64,000 nucleotides of DNA from Chrysomallon squamiferum (GCA_012295275.1 CM022670.1:28035881-28099880); one strand, 5' to 3'; shown: positions 1 to 57,800, counted from the stretch's first letter. The notes: generated by a model from the sequence alone, not told the origin. A program made the numbers and translations.

Positions 1-174
1 TGCCATCTAAAATTACCTCTCATCACTGACTGATCTGCTGTAGCAGATATACAAGAAACGTAAATCATAAAAAAAAATATATGTATAAAAAATAGAGTAA
101 AGCTATAGACAAGAGATAGAGAGTAGATTAGTTCTCAAGAGAGTAATGAAGTTTCTATCATTTTGTATTTGTAG

Positions 175-21294
<21,120 letters not shown>

Positions 21295-21364
21295 CTCTGA
21301 TCATTCTTAGAGTCAGAGCTTTGAAACGTCGCATTATGTACCCATTTTTTTATTAGTTTCTGTC

Positions 21365-21370
21365 AATAAA
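21365..21370 (+). terminator. Polyadenylation signal of gene A
   Basis: A canonical AATAAA lies 70 nt after the gene A stop codon, followed by T-rich sequence. Confidence 0.7.
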
Positions 21371-23457
21371 CCAGTTTGTTTAACTCTTCTACTAAAATTA
21401 TTGATAGTCTGTCTCTGTTTCTTTCTCTTTCTCTCAATCCTCACTCTCTTTCTTTCTCTGTTTCTTTATATCTCTGTTGCTCACTTTCTTTCTCTATCTT
21501 TGTATACATACATACACACATACACATACATACATACGTATATAGATACATACATACATACATACATGCATATATATATATATATATATCAGATCGTGGA
21601 TCTGCCTGCTGTTATTATGCAATATCTACATGTGAAAATTACTAATATTCTTTTAACCTAACTCAGACGTTCACGCACCAAGTAATTGTATATGCTGCAG
21701 TATGTGATATTTAGCTGTTTGTTTTTGATATACTTTTATACCAAAGATCTTCCGATTTGTGATATGCATATATGAAATTAATATAAAATAGCCTGGGATT
21801 GTGTCGCCTCCATATACCACGTTTATAAATAGCGACACTTGAGATATAATTATTACAGTGTTATATCTAATCTGATTTGTCAGTTTTTATAAAAAGACAT
21901 ATACTAAATTGTAGTCAATATTATAATAATAATAATGTATATATATATATATATATATAGTACAAATAAAAACAGAATATCATCAGTGTTTTATAATGTA
22001 CCATGTGATTTGGAAATATAGTTAAGTGTACTTCTTACATCGACTAATGTTTATATTAATTCTTTTTAATTATTGTTGTTGATGATGCAGCTTCATTATG
22101 GTGAATATAAATATCTTCAATATTACTTTATACGAACAAATAAAGCTGGTTTGGTTAAATTTGATTTTAATATAATTATTTTTTCCTTGATGTAGTTCAT
22201 ACAAATGAACTCAATATTCACTTTAAGTCTTTTTTTTTTTTTTTTAATGTATTCATTCCAAAGTTTAAAAATCAAACTGCATAACGCGAAACAGAATCAA
22301 ATGTGAAAATTATTATTAATATTATTATTAGTTCACTTTTTTATACTGATACTATATAATAAATATGTAACTAAATTAAAAAAATTTCTTCTCTGTTTAT
22401 TTTATTTTTTCTGTAAAAAAAAAAATTAATAATAATAAATGATACATAAAATGTGTGTTAAATATACTTTCTATATAAAGTATTATTTTTATATCCTAAA
22501 ACATAAATTATAAACTTTAATAAATATATTAATAAATAAGTCTGCGTTATTTATTTGTAACCTTGTGTGTTTTGTATTTTGTTGTTGTTGTTGTTGTTGT
22601 TGTTAATGGAGGTTTGTGTGTGTATGCGATGGGATATTACTAATCCTTTTCCATGTTCCAAATAAATCATTGCTTAAACTGAATAAACAAACAAACAAAT
22701 AAATAAATAGCATTATAACAAGATTCTATATCAGGAATCTGTGTACATTACTTTTCTTAAAAGCAGGTCATCAAAAAGAGATTTTAAAAAAAAGAGAGAG
22801 AGAAAGCGTGTTATTTTCATACTTTATTATCAACAACAACTGGACGCCCGTCACAAACAATCATTTCACAGAATATAAAATGTATTTCAGCTATTTAAAT
22901 TTGTTCGTACAACCACAAACAAGTTTTAAATCCAGTAGCTCATGACAATCAGTTTACTCTCACCAAGACCAAACACTGTTATTTTTAAACGTCCCCGTTT
23001 ATATACCCATTTAACATCGGGACAAATTCCAATATCGTGAATCACTCGCGTGTCGAGTGCAGACTGTTTGTTCAGTGATGGCGTCCGTGCCAGTACTTAT
23101 CTTGTCCCTCACAGACTCAGTTCTAACTGTGAATACTTTTAGTCAGTTTTTTAATAGGTTTGCTTTAAGACTTTAAATTGCATCTTATATAAACAAGATG
23201 AGAAAGTTGTTTTTAACGTGTTTGGCTCGAAAGACATGGGGTTGTTAGTAAGACAGTATTGATTAAAAATATGCCTGTTCCAGTGCGTTAAAGGTCCTGT
23301 ACCAAACTCTTTAACTTAAAGGTTCTTTTCTTTTCCTTTTTATCATTATTTTATTCAGTGTCGTCTCATTCATTCTTGTGTCACTTATCGTCAGTTAATT
23401 GTAATTTATGTTTTTATTTCTGTTTAAAATCGTTTTTAGCATGTACTTAGCATGTTG

Positions 23458-23488
<31 letters not shown>

Positions 23489-23786
23489 TTTTCTTTTTTT
23501 TTTTTTTTTCTTTTTTTTTTGAGGGGTTGTTGTCTTTTTTGTCTTCTTATTAATTTTTTTTTTTTTTGTATTTTAATTTATTATAATTTTTAGTTTTTTT
23601 AGTTTTTTTCTTGTTTTTATTTTTGCATGTTTGTTTCCGTTACGTTTAATAATTATGATGTTTAAAGACCTGACAGATAACGAGAGAACGCTACTAACAG
23701 ACAGTAGGATTAGCAACAAATAATATTGTATAATAATCTTATACAGAGGAAAGACAGCACATACCACGTTTTGTTAAAAATAAAAT

Positions 23787-23865
23787 GGTCGTTTAGCTCA
23801 AGTGGAATAGCTTTTTACGGGCATCGAGGATACCTGACACTGCGTTCAGTCGCACCTCGACAGCT
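23787..23865 (+). repeat. tRNA-like sequence, possible SINE head
   Basis: It starts GGTCGTTTAGCTCAAGTGG, close to a polymerase III A box (TAGCTCAAGTGG). A degenerate B-box-like GTTCAGTCGC lies about 40 nt on. No clean cloverleaf is visible, so it is more likely a tRNA-derived SINE fragment than a functional gene. Confidence 0.35.
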
Positions 23866-24554
23866 TTCACTGTATTAATTAGATGTGGTATAGATTATAA
23901 ATTTTTGCTTAAAATAAACAACAGAAATGTGATACTTTGATATAAATGAATAGGGAAATTAAGTAGAAAAACGTTAATTAAAATTGTTTTAATACATCTA
24001 AATTAAAAAAATAATGGTAATATAAAATAAAATCTTAATGAAAGTCACTCTCGGTATATTTCAAAATGTATTCTTTAATTTCATTTTTCTTCTTTTTTAT
24101 TAGTTATTATGTAGTATTAGAGATAGTTGTTGTGGTTGTAGCAGTAGTAGTAATCGTAGCAGCAGCAGCTTGTTATTAGAGTCGGTTTTTGTTTTACTTT
24201 CCTTCAATTTCTTTTCTTCTTCTTCTTCCTCTTTCTCAATCCTGTAATCATCATCAGTGTTATCAATAAACCTGCACAACAAAACAACATCCTGGGAGCC
24301 TACGAAAATGACTAACAAAATGTACTACTTAAGAAATTCTCTGTGAAGGTGTGTGTGATGTGTATACTCCCGTAGTTTGCTCACGTCACAGACTGGCTAG
24401 CGTCTTACACAACGCATATTTGTGAATGAGACACGTGTTTGACAAAGCTCTGAAGAAATACGCGCCAAAATCTCGTTTATTCGTGGGATTATGTGCCAGG
24501 CAAACATGACTAGCGAGAAGAGCGCACCTTTGTGTTTCTCTCACTGACTGTCGC

Positions 24555-24850
24555 ATGTACCAAAGGAAGACATTGTTTATTTAACGACACACTCGACACA
24601 TTTTTAATCACGTTTAGATATGACGACATAACTGTTAGTAATAGTTACACAAATAATGAGAGATGAAACCCGCTAAAGCTCATAATGGATTACTCTTTTG
24701 CAGTTTGCACAGCAAAGGATTATATATGCACCTTCCCGTTTACTGAAAAGAATCTGACACGGTGTATTTAAAACAACAGTGCAGCACTCACTGGAATGGG
24801 AAATAGCTCTAGGAAAGTAGTGAGATACACTGAACCTTCGATCGACATTA
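24555..24850 (+). repeat. Dispersed repeat of gastropod-genome type, copy 1
   Basis: It contains ATTGTTTATTTAACGACACA then CTCGACACATTTTTAATCACG, later ATATGCACCTTCCC and CACTGGAATGGGAAATAG. The same ordered blocks occur in the copy at 51678-51935. I recall this block order from a non-coding element abundant in gastropod genomes. Both copies are diverged and have no coding capacity. Confidence 0.65.
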
Positions 24851-27255
24851 ACTTAACCATGAGCTGTAATTACTTAGCCACAATCCCCATCCCAGCTAAA
24901 ACGTATTGGAAATTTTATCGTTCGTGCTTTGTACTACTACCCTTATTATTTTAGATGAATTTTCTGTGAATTTTCTATGAATCTTTAGTATATAATATGA
25001 TTTATTATAAATATCTATATCGTTACTGATCACTGATGAAATGAAAATTTGTAAAACCTGTTTAAGAAGCCCTGTAACAAGACTATGAAAAGATTGAGAA
25101 TTGCACGGTTTATTTTTGGGTCAGAAACGTTTATTCTAACATTTTCTGTTTCCCTTTTTTCTGTCATTTCTGCTGAATGTATTTGGCTGCTGTCACTGAA
25201 TAAGCGACTGCGTTTCTGGTTCTATATATCTATACCTAGACATGTTTAACAAAGGCCATGGCTGAGTTCTGCTGTTTTATGAAGAAACATATAAAAGATG
25301 TTTTATTCTTGAATGATTATCTCGCCGGTTATTGTATGATGTGTCTGTGTGTGTGCGTGCGTGCGTGCGTGTGTGTGTGTGTATGTGTGTGAAAAGAAAT
25401 GGATAGAGAAAGAAACAGACCATACCAATATCACTTTTAGAACGATTCTACAATTCATCAGCTAACTAAAATATAAATATATTTAAACTTCATTACCGGC
25501 TGTTCAGTTTTGATAATTGCTCAGACCTGGAATCACACTGTGTCATGTTGAACACGCCTAACAACTGGACACAAATCTGCGTTTGTTTGTTAACACGTTG
25601 TTATTAAACTCGTTTTTCCGTGTCCTTGCAATTCCAGCACTCTAGGGAAAGTGTAGAAAACTATTACAAACGTCTCGCCTGTTTGACCAAGTGCCCTGAA
25701 TTCTCCGAATTGGTGGAACCTTTTCCTTGCTGGGGATACAAATTACTTACGTGGAGTATTCTGAATGGTTGTCATACTTCCTGTTTCCAGTGCGCTAACG
25801 TGGTTAAATAAAGTGCCATGAATTTTAACTTGTTTAATATTTCAAAGTAATTTCAAAAGGAATTACTGTATTTTATTAATTGCTCGTAGCTGAAGGAGTT
25901 ACAGTAATAACTGTAGTAATTGCTGTTTAGATCATTACAATTATAGCTACAATTATTAGTAAAGCAGTTCTCCGTTTTATAATGTTCATTCTGAAACACG
26001 AGTTTGCGACTGATTCTTAAATATTAGTAACTGATATAGTTGTGGTTTTGGTTCTTCTTCTTTTTATTATTGTTGTTATAGTTGTTGCTGCTGCAGTTAT
26101 GTGTCCACGGGGCACAAATGCAGTTATTTAATGTTCTGATGACAAGGCTTACCTTAATGATAAAACATCAGACTAAGACTAAAAAAATGGTGAAGTTACG
26201 AATTTCAAATTTTGAAAAAGATCGGTCATTATTTAAATTATGACATCATCGTTACCCCCATGGAATCCGCTCCTAGGCTTGCTAGCGTCCGCCTGGACAA
26301 TTAAAGGTGTCACCTAAAACTGTAGATTCACGCCTACACACAGCTCAGTCCCAAACAGCCTCTCTGTTGACCGACGGACGTTCCCATTTGAAATTATTAA
26401 ACAAAGTGGCGTGGTCTTGAAGAAAATAAAAGCGATCTTAAGATATAATAATTACGATTAATGGAAAACAAAGAGAACATCTTATCGCAGTATTCACTTT
26501 ATTATCATTCATCGGACATTTCAAGACAGTTTATACTGACTGAATTTTCATTGTGTGTCATTTTATAATTGTGCCGATTACAGTAGGTTAAGTCATTTTT
26601 ACCGACTTATTCACTGAATTGCAGAAAAAACGAAAGATCTTGAATTTCAAAGAAAAATGTTATTTTATTTTATTTTTTCATTTATGAATTTTTTGGTTCA
26701 TTCATTCAATTTTATTTCATTTTATTTGGTTTTATTATTATTATTATTTACTTTGTTTAATTATTATTGTTGTTGTTTTGTTTAGAGGTGTTTGCTTCTT
26801 AAATATAGAATCTGCAGTAAGTTATTTAGTCATAATCGCCATTTTTGTCACACAGAGTGAAAACATTTTCTATGACACTTCCTACAAATATACAACATCT
26901 CTCTATGTATGTCTGTTTATCCAATTAAAATATACATGAACACTTGCAGATACCTAAGCATACTGAGCTGTTTTGTTATTTAATCATTGTCTGTGTGTTT
27001 CTGTCTGTCTATGTGTATGATATTTAGTAATTACAAATAAAAACGTCAAAAGAAAAAATATAATTGATTCATCTTTTTTACCTGTTCATGTTTATAACGG
27101 TCTGCCACTACTATCTTAATTACAAATTCATTTTTAAAAATGAGAATTGAAACAGATAATAAATAAATAACAGGAAATAAAATCTGACTTTTAACAATTA
27201 ATTTCCTGACCCAGCATCTAATTACATTTAATACTTCCGAACGGTAAGTACAGAA

Positions 27256-27343
27256 AACCGCTGTTTTTCAAACCACAACCTCGGAGACAGAACAATGCGG
27301 GAAGCTCAAGTCAGCCTCAGTTTAACCGTTGAGCCATCTTTCC
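27256..27343 (-). repeat. tRNA-derived SINE fragment or tRNA pseudogene, minus strand
   Basis: Read on the minus strand it gives GATGGCTCAACGGTTAAAC, resembling the A-box side of a class II (Leu/Ser type) tRNA. GACTTGAG and a degenerate B-box-like GGTTTGAAAAAC follow. Spacing fits a tRNA with a long variable arm, but the arms do not pair well. Confidence 0.35.
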
Positions 27344-27764
27344 TGTTCGTGCATCCATCCCTTGATCCTAGCGCTCCAGGTATTTGTGTCGCTCTCTGAG
27401 CAGGGTCATAAAGAGCGATCGTTTGTTAACGAGCTCAAATCCCGTGTTTGTTCGTGTTATTCGACGAGTTTAGGCTGCACCTCTGTGTTTGGTATATCAA
27501 AGGGTGGCGCCATTGTCACATGCATACCATCACCAACGAGGTGGCAACAAAACGCTGCAGTGACGTCACATACATCTTATATTTGTTTTTTTAATCATTT
27601 ATTTTATTTTCATTAAGTGTCAGCGTGGGAGTAAAATAGAAGTGTGTCGTATATATTTTGATTTATCACAGAAAGTGAGAGTTATTTAATCCTCAAGTGA
27701 AAAAGTGAATCTGACATTTTCGGATAGGAACGATAATATTTGGATTATAAGTGTGAAGCTGAAA

Positions 27765-50218
<22,454 letters not shown>

Positions 50219-51677
50219 ACAAACAAAAACAACAAATATTGAAAAATTAAAACAATACACACAGGAACAGAAAAGACCATATGTTTTTATCACTGGGCGG
50301 AAATATGTAAACATTTAATGTGATTTCTTTCTTATTTATTTATTTATTTATTTATTTTTTTAATTATTATTATTTTTTATTATATATATATTTCATTAAT
50401 TTTCATGTGAGATGTGATTTCATACGGTATTAAAGAGAGGATGCTCGGGAATGTCTGGTGGGGTTTTAGTTGTGTTTTGTTATTTTTCTTTCATAAACAT
50501 TATTACTGGACAAATACGTAGGAACTAGTAGTTTTTAAAAACTTATTTTAAAAAAAACGTATTTATTAATTTACTTTTTTCATTTTTTGGTTTTAGGATA
50601 GATCATTTAAAATTATATATTTGGTAACATGTAATTTAATTTCCTGCAACCAACAACTATTTTTAAATATGTCTTCATAATGAGATACACTATTTTTAAA
50701 TATGTCTTCATAATGAGATAAATATGTTTGTTTTAACAGTCAGCTTACTTCTTTTTTTGTGAGAAATATAATTTTTATCAATGTTATTTTTAAAAGCATT
50801 TTGGCAATATTAAATGACTTGTAAATAGTGTAAAAGATTTAGTATAAACATTTATATCTGTGATTAAAGTTTACATTATATATATATAGTTTATGTAAAA
50901 TTAATACAGTTTGTAATATTTTTTTTATTAATTAATCATGCAGTGTTAAAATATAAATAAAACTTTCTGATACTTATACTAATAATACTAAATATTATAA
51001 ATAAATATTTCACTGATTATCTTGAGAAAATAACACGTTATTCAGCTGACTTCACCAACTACTGTTACCAGACAGGAAAATACATAAAATAAATCATAGA
51101 ACAGAGTCGTATCATAATTTGTACATGTATTATTATATGTATCATATATGTCTATACAACTGTGTGTGTGTATACAGAGTATGCGTGTATAAACGTACGT
51201 ATACAAGTTATATTAATGATACTAATAATAGTGTGATAAAATGATATGATCGTGATTAAATGTATATTTTAAACTAATTTGAACAGAATGTGCCACTGTA
51301 TTTGCCTGTGTAGTTAATTAAATGATTTATGATATCAGCATTAACTGTATATTTAAATTAATTTGATCAGTCTGTGCCATTTTATTTGCCATTATTGTTT
51401 ATATTTTTACTGTTTTGTTAATACTAGACAGGTGCGGGACACTTGGACTCAGTCTATTGTGTGTGTTTCTTCTAGTCACAACGACATCAAATACACAATG
51501 ATGTAATATCGTTTGTAAATACATTCCAGTAATATGTAAATTTTTTACTTTTTGTATAAAATAAATAAAAATAATATATCTGCTTTTACCATTTGTTTGT
51601 GGAGTTTTTCTTGATCATGGATAATTTACAAATAAATTATTTTCATCAGTCACAACTACTTCATCAGGCACACAATG

Positions 51678-51935
51678 TTTTATTTAATGACACACCCAAC
51701 ACATATTTTAGTTAATAATTTTAATCAGATGTTATTTAGCATTAGACTTACTGGTAGTACCTATACGGGAAATAAAGAAGAAACCTGCAGATTTCAAACA
51801 TTAAGCTATTTTAGCAGATGAGGATCTTTTGTTAAACATACCCACAGACAGGAACATAAGTGTTATTATGGCTTTTGATAAATCAGCTGTGGGGTACTGG
51901 TTGGAATGGGAAATACGTATGGTTAGGCGGATTCA
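51678..51935 (+). repeat. Dispersed repeat of gastropod-genome type, copy 2
   Basis: It begins AATGTTTTATTTAATGACAC and CCCAACACAT, and includes CCCACAGACAGGA, CTTTTGATAAATCAGCTGTG and ACTGGTTGGAATGGGAAATA. These blocks match copy 1 in order, with different internal losses. It lies between gene B and the small gene at 52550. Confidence 0.7.
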
Positions 51936-52049
51936 TCACAACTCAGACTGAGCCAGTGTCTGTGTCTGGCACAGTGATATCACCTCAGTACATAACTGTG
52001 TTCAATCTGATATAATAGTTTAAAATCTATATTTCAGAGACTTGTTTAA

Positions 52050-52460
52050 CAGTAGTAGTAGTAGTAGTAGTAGTAGAACTAGCAGTAGCAGCAGTAGTAA
52101 TAGTAGTAGTAGTAATAGCAGTAGTAGCAGTAGTAATAGTAGTACAAGTAGTTCTTCTTATTGTAGCAATAGTAGTTGTAGTAATAGTAGTAGTAATAAT
52201 AATAGTAGTAGTAGTTGTATTGTAGCAGTAGTAGTAATGGTAATAGTAGTAATAATTATTGTAGTAGTAGTAATAATAGTAGTAATAATTATTGTAGTAG
52301 TAGTAATAAAAGTAGTAATAGTAGAAGTAATGGTAGTAGTAGTAGATGTTTTTGTTGTAGCAGCAATGGAACTAGTAGTAGTAGATGTAGTTGCAACAGC
52401 AGTGCTAGAAATAGTAGCAGATTTTGTTGTAACAGTAGTAGTAATAGTAAAAGTAGTATC
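52050..52460 (+). repeat. Degenerate AGT/AAT trinucleotide tract
   Basis: About 400 bp of imperfect AGT, AAT and AGC triplets. It leaves long Ser- or Val-rich open frames in two registers that have no start context or splice partners and are not genes. Confidence 0.85.
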
Positions 52461-52549
52461 AGGTAAGATAGATTAGTTAATTATGTTAACAGCCTTTATC
52501 TTGTTATCAGCTTGAGAACACACCACACTGACTCTGCATTAATAACAAC

Positions 52550-53868
52550 ATGATAGTGAGAGGTCTTACACTTTTCTCTAGTTTACTCATTGTTTTTAGT
52601 GCTACTGATACCAGGTATGTCTACATTTTTACCTTCTTGGTCATTTTCTTAAATAATTCATTTGTTTATTACAGTGAGTTATTTAGCAACAGAATGGACA
52701 AATACATACAGTGGAGATTTCAGTTATCTTGAACGCACACCTTATAATCAGTTGAAATGAAAGTATCAGGAAAACAGATGTATTTATAAATTCAGAAATT
52801 AATGGATATGTACAATATTGTGGATGTATACATTTTTGTTATGTGATGTCACAAAACATTAATAGGAAAAAATCCTTAATAGTTTATTTCTCATAGCCAT
52901 CCTTGAAAAAAACATTCAGTAACTACTATTCACAATAAAATAAAAAATAATTTTATTTTTATTTTGCATTTTTTTTTTTTTTTTTTAACTTATACTTCAT
53001 TTTGCAAAATTTCCTTTCCCATTATTCTTGGATACTTATTAATTTCTAGTTTCTAATTTTCTTGATTATATTTTGTTTTATTTTTCTAAGTCGTGTCATC
53101 CATGAACGTGGAGCTCTGTCCTACATTGTCAACAAGGGCTGCCTCTATCTGGCACAGTGAGTCATTTACTATGTTTCAAGTACTATCTGGAATGGGATAT
53201 TATGCTCCAGCAAGTGTCATCCATTAATATTTTTTTGTGGGAAGGGCATTTGAAAGATTCCTTAAATACAGACTATCTTGCATGACATTGGGTTTTATCT
53301 TTCACATATCATTAAAAAATATTTATTAATATTAAAATGTATTGAGATGTTGCTAAGAAATGTTAATTTATTTGTAAATTTATGGTCTTTTTATTATTAT
53401 AAGATATATAATTACTATATAATATATATATATATATGTTATAGCTAGAGCAGTAATCACTTCTGTTATGTTCTTCAGGATTTTGAAAGATTATATTTTT
53501 GCAATCCAAAGGTTTTTTGTTTTCTTCTACAAGAATTTGAGAGATTTGGGTTGTTTTTTGTTTTTTTCTGTTTAATTATTTTTCACCATAATTTTGGGTT
53601 AATTAATTTAATTTTATCTATTTATTTGTTTAGTTATGTGAGGAAGTATTACACAGCACTGGAACCAACCCATGACACGTCAGTGGGCGGAGTCACCAAC
53701 TGGGTCACGTGGGCCAGGGACACTGCAGATGCTGCCTACCTGCCAGATGAACTATTCCAGGGACTGGTGAATTGTGGGAAAGGCTACACTTTCTATGCTC
53801 TGAATGCACAACAAAATATCATACAAGAACATGGTCTAGATCCTCTGCAGCTGATACCAGGAAAATAG
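52550..53868 (+). CDS. Small three-exon gene, ~121-residue protein, unrecognised
   Basis: Exons 52550-52614, 53091-53156 and 53634-53868 join in phase (2, 2) to give about 121 residues ending P-G-K with TAG at 53866-53868. Residues 1-18 (M-I-V-R-G-L-T-L-F-S-S-L-L-I-V-F-S-A) look like a signal peptide or membrane anchor. The rest includes H-E-R-G-A-L-S-Y, Y-V-R-K-Y-Y, N-W-V-T-W-A-R-D and L-D-P-L-Q-L-I-P. I do not recognise a family. AATAAA at 53949-53954, 81 nt after the stop, supports a real gene. The last exon is secure; the first is less so. Confidence 0.6.
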
Positions 53869-53948
53869 ATGTTTTTCCTCAAGTTTATGGTTGTGTTTTT
53901 TGGTTTTGGTTTTTGTTAATTTTAAAATAGAATTGTTTTATTACAGGT

Positions 53949-53954
53949 AATAAA
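53949..53954 (+). terminator. Polyadenylation signal of the small gene
   Basis: Canonical AATAAA 81 nt after the stop at 53868. Confidence 0.6.
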
Positions 53955-54862
53955 GAATTTCTGCAGTGGGTTTTTTGTAGTTTTGATGCATTTCTAACAT
54001 CCAGACTTTTGTTTTAATTTTAAAATGAGTCCAAATGGTTAACACAGCAAGTTTACTTTTATGGTGAACAAGAAGCAAATGCAACATACTGTACAGCATT
54101 CCTTTACCATGAAATTTAAATGAAGTTTTGTATCACATTCAGATAGAAAAGTACACTTTATGATAAATCAGTCATGGGCAGTTATGCTACATACATGTTT
54201 TTCAACATTTTCTTGGCCATCATCTTTACATGTCCATTTTTAAGCTTTATTCATATTTTTTTTTTTTTTTTTTTTTTTTGGGGGTATTCATTTCTTAATT
54301 GTTACAAAGAGACAACACACTAATAAAACTTAATACAATTTTAATTCAATTCCAAAACAATGTTTTCATGGAAACACATGTCCAATAGGATTAAAAATTT
54401 AATTAGAAAATATTCCAAGACAGAAAATCAGAAAATATTCACAATTACAGATAGTACCCAGTAAGAAGGGATTTTAAAGTACAGTAAGAAAAGAACTGAA
54501 TACACTTGTTTTGCAACAGATTAGTACATAGAAACAAGTCTTTGAGAAGGGGTAAAATAAGAAAATAAAAATAATTAAAAAAAAAAAAGATACTAAATTA
54601 AATACAAAAAATTGAAAAATAGTGCAGTGATTATTAAAACTTATATTATATACATATATGTCTGTATATCTGTGTGTACATTTGTAGTTGAATTTGTATT
54701 GATTTTGTGAAAGGTATTTTTTTATTTCACTTACTGTTATTAGCACATACAACTATTTTAAATTAATAAATGTGTTTGGGTTGGCACTTAGTTTTCCAGA
54801 TATTGCAAGTCAAACAGTGTGTTGTCTGTTGACAGCAGTTCATACATATTGAGTCAGTTTCT
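53955..54862. other. Convergent 3' region between the small gene and ARMC1
   Basis: AT-rich sequence with a T run at 54258-54280. On the minus strand AATAAA (TTTATT at 54721-54726) lies about 140 nt past the ARMC1 stop and is its probable polyadenylation signal. Confidence 0.5.
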
Positions 54863-57800
54863 TCACCAGTAAAATGAATTGGACAGAAAATTTGCTGCAG
54901 AACTAATCCAGCTACTTTTCTTCTTCTCAGTATTGCCAGTTCGAGCTACAGCTTTGGCATCAACAACTGGGCTGTCAGCATCATCAGAGAGGTAGTCAGG
55001 CAGCATCGAGTTTTCCTTGTCAGCGTCTTCTCCATGTATGCCAAATGACAGCAACATCTACAAGAATATATAATCACAGATATAGTTTTGTTGTGAGGGG
55101 TTAGAAAGTCAAAGATTATCTCTGTTTTCTCATAAGTCAGTCTGTTGTAGCTGTGAACATACTTCAAATCACTTATGAATTATATTTTATATACTGAGAA
55201 ACGTGAATTATTTTTATGAATATTGTCACATAATTGTGCAACAGTTAAAAGTTGAGGATTATTAAATCAAACATCCAGTTCAACAATATTTTAAAGAATT
55301 ACAGTGCAGTAATGAGAAACTTGAAACTTGTTGATATTAATTAAGGGCTGGGTTTTTTTAATTATTATATCTGTTAATGTACGAATACTTATAAATTAAA
55401 AAAATGTTAAAGTTATAAGCTATAAGACATAGCTTATAATTTGTTCATTTCCTTTTATATGGAACTGAAAGCAAAATATTTGGTCTTCGTGACAATTCCA
55501 AAAATATTAAACTGCAACATCTACACTGACACATCTATAAAGATATCTTGGATTGTTAAATCAAATACAACTTTCGTATCTTAAAAAAATATGTTAAATA
55601 CCTCTTCTCCATTTTCTTCTTTAACTACCTGTTGTGCTATCATTGTTTGTGACTTAGATATAGCATGGACTAATGCCTGTAACAATAAACATGATAATGA
55701 AACTACAGAATCAGGAAAATTTGCTGATAATACATGCAAAATAGCAAGAAATGTAGTTTTAGTGGATACAGAGCAGCAAATTGTAATTACCTCATTTATT
55801 ATTATTATTAATATTATTATTAGTAGTATTGTTGTTGTTATTTTTATTGTCATTATTATTAAAGTTGTTGCTGAGACAGGATACAGAAAATTAGCATTAT
55901 AGTTAATTAAATAAAATATATATATATATACAAATGAATATACCTCTGGTTTTACATCAGGCTTTGTTTTAAGAATGCATCTCTTTTTGTTCAGGTCAAA
56001 GGTTATACTGACCACACCTTTTACATGAAGCAAAAGTCGCATACACAGGTCACGGTCATGCTACAGATATAAAACATCACTTATACAATTTTTCTTTCTG
56101 TCCTTTTTGTTTAATTTTAATAATTATGTATTTTCTAACTTTAACAATAATAAAAATAAAGATACTGATTTTTGTCAGTCGGTATATTTGTTTCAATAGG
56201 TAAATGTGTCAAAATTGGATAGTATATGCATACATATAATTTACTATTCAGATGAAACAGTAAGATATCATTTAAAAAATAATGTAACGGAAACTGATCT
56301 TTAAACTGAATTTAGATTTGAATACATCAGTATGTGTTACAATTATAGCAAAAATTGAAATTTAAAATAAAAATAATAAAAGTACAAAATGAAAAATAAA
56401 TTTATTTTAAATGCAGTTGTATGCATGTATTATGAAGCATATCAGAACAAATGCATGCATCAGACAAAAGAAATAAACTGACTTACAATATTGATCATTC
56501 CTCTGATCTGCAGAATCACTGTTCTGTACTTGCCACTAACCAGCAAGCTACGATTTTTTTGAAAGCTGCTGTTTTTCCTGATGAAAAAAAATATAAAAAT
56601 ATAAAAAAATATAAAAAAGTTTAAATGGCAAATTTAATTTATAACCAAAAACAAAAAGTATTACTATTAGTCATGTTGTTAACTGAAGAGAATTTGTATC
56701 ATAAATATTTTGGTTCTCTTTCTCCAATTTTCTGTCACCAGTTCTTAAATTCAAGTGTTGTTACGTTAAATTTCTAAATTTAGAATTTAATTATGATTAT
56801 TATTTAATGTTATTTATCTTCATTTATTCAAGTTTTACAGGTAAATAATATGAAATATGGATTTATGAAAATGTTTACTATGCAGAACACCTAACCTCAC
56901 CTAGATGAACAGCCCTGCATATTGCTGGCATCTTTGAGAGGTGTCTGTTGTAAGAGTTCAGTGTCAGTCAACATCAAGTAGAGTTTCTCAGCCAGATTCT
57001 TAACTTCTTCTTTCTCTTCCTCTCTGTCAGGATAAATTAATTAATTTAATAAAATATCTGACTATAACATTTATTTTAATTTTCATCATAAACTTTATAC
57101 AGTATAAAAATTAAATAATAATAATCCCTCAGTGATGGTGAAATATCTATAAATATTTATGTTATCCAGTAAGAAAATAAAAAAATATAAAATAAATACT
57201 ATCCAGTGATTTGTGAAGGTTTAAATAAAGATAATCAGAAAATATATTGTAAACCTTTTCCCTACACCCATTTTATTAGCTTGCTTTCATACATTATTTA
57301 ACATTAAAACAGAGATGAAAACTGGTTTTACACAGCGCTGACAATGAAACATACTTCATTAGAGATTCTAGCTGATCCAACATGCCAATGAAATCTCTCA
57401 AACCTGGACAGTTCTCAGGGCTCTCTGCCAACAAGATCAATGTCTGTAAACAAAACAAAATGAAGTATTCGGTTATTATCTCAGTTACAGTTACAAAAAT
57501 AATAAATAAATAAATAAACTGAAATATTATCAAAGCTTGAAAATAATATTTAGCCCCTTCAAATTTTCAAAATAATTTATAAAAAAAAATCTAAATAAAA
57601 TATTTTACCTCTAAGGCCAATACAACAATATTTGCATCCTTGTTGGAAAGCACAACTACAAGTCCTCCAATGCAGGTTTTGTCCTGAAACACACACACTT
57701 CAGAGTTTCAACGCAGTATTAGACATTTGGAGTAACATTATATATTACAAATGCAAACTTAATTTGTTCTGCAAATGATACATCTTTCCATTCTTATTGG

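Larger units (their letters stand above)
21371..27764. other. Intergenic region between genes A and B
   Basis: This 6.4 kb stretch has no convincing coding exon. It holds simple repeats (ATAC and AT tracts at 21500-21590 and 21935-21960, a T-rich run at 23455-23620), a tRNA-like sequence near 23787, a dispersed mollusc-type repeat at about 24555-24850, a GT/GC tract at 25345-25390, and a second tRNA-like sequence on the minus strand at 27256-27343. The promoter of gene B should lie in its last kilobase, but I see no clear core element. Confidence 0.6.
50219..52549. other. Intergenic region downstream of gene B
   Basis: Possible polyadenylation signals of the second gene B terminus are ATTAAA at 50429-50434 and AATAAA at 50956-50961. 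The rest is AT-rich sequence with dispersed repeat copy 2 and the AGT tract. No further exon was found. Confidence 0.5.

Noticed and set aside
21401-21661. Frames downstream of gene A
   Set aside because: Made of CTTT and ATAC repeats after the polyadenylation signal.
25620-25811. 63-codon intergenic frame
   Set aside because: No similarity recognised, no splice partners, no nearby polyadenylation signal.
52042-52476. Ser-rich/Val-rich 144-codon frame
   Set aside because: Imperfect AGT/AAT triplet repeat; open in two registers, no homology, no splice partners.
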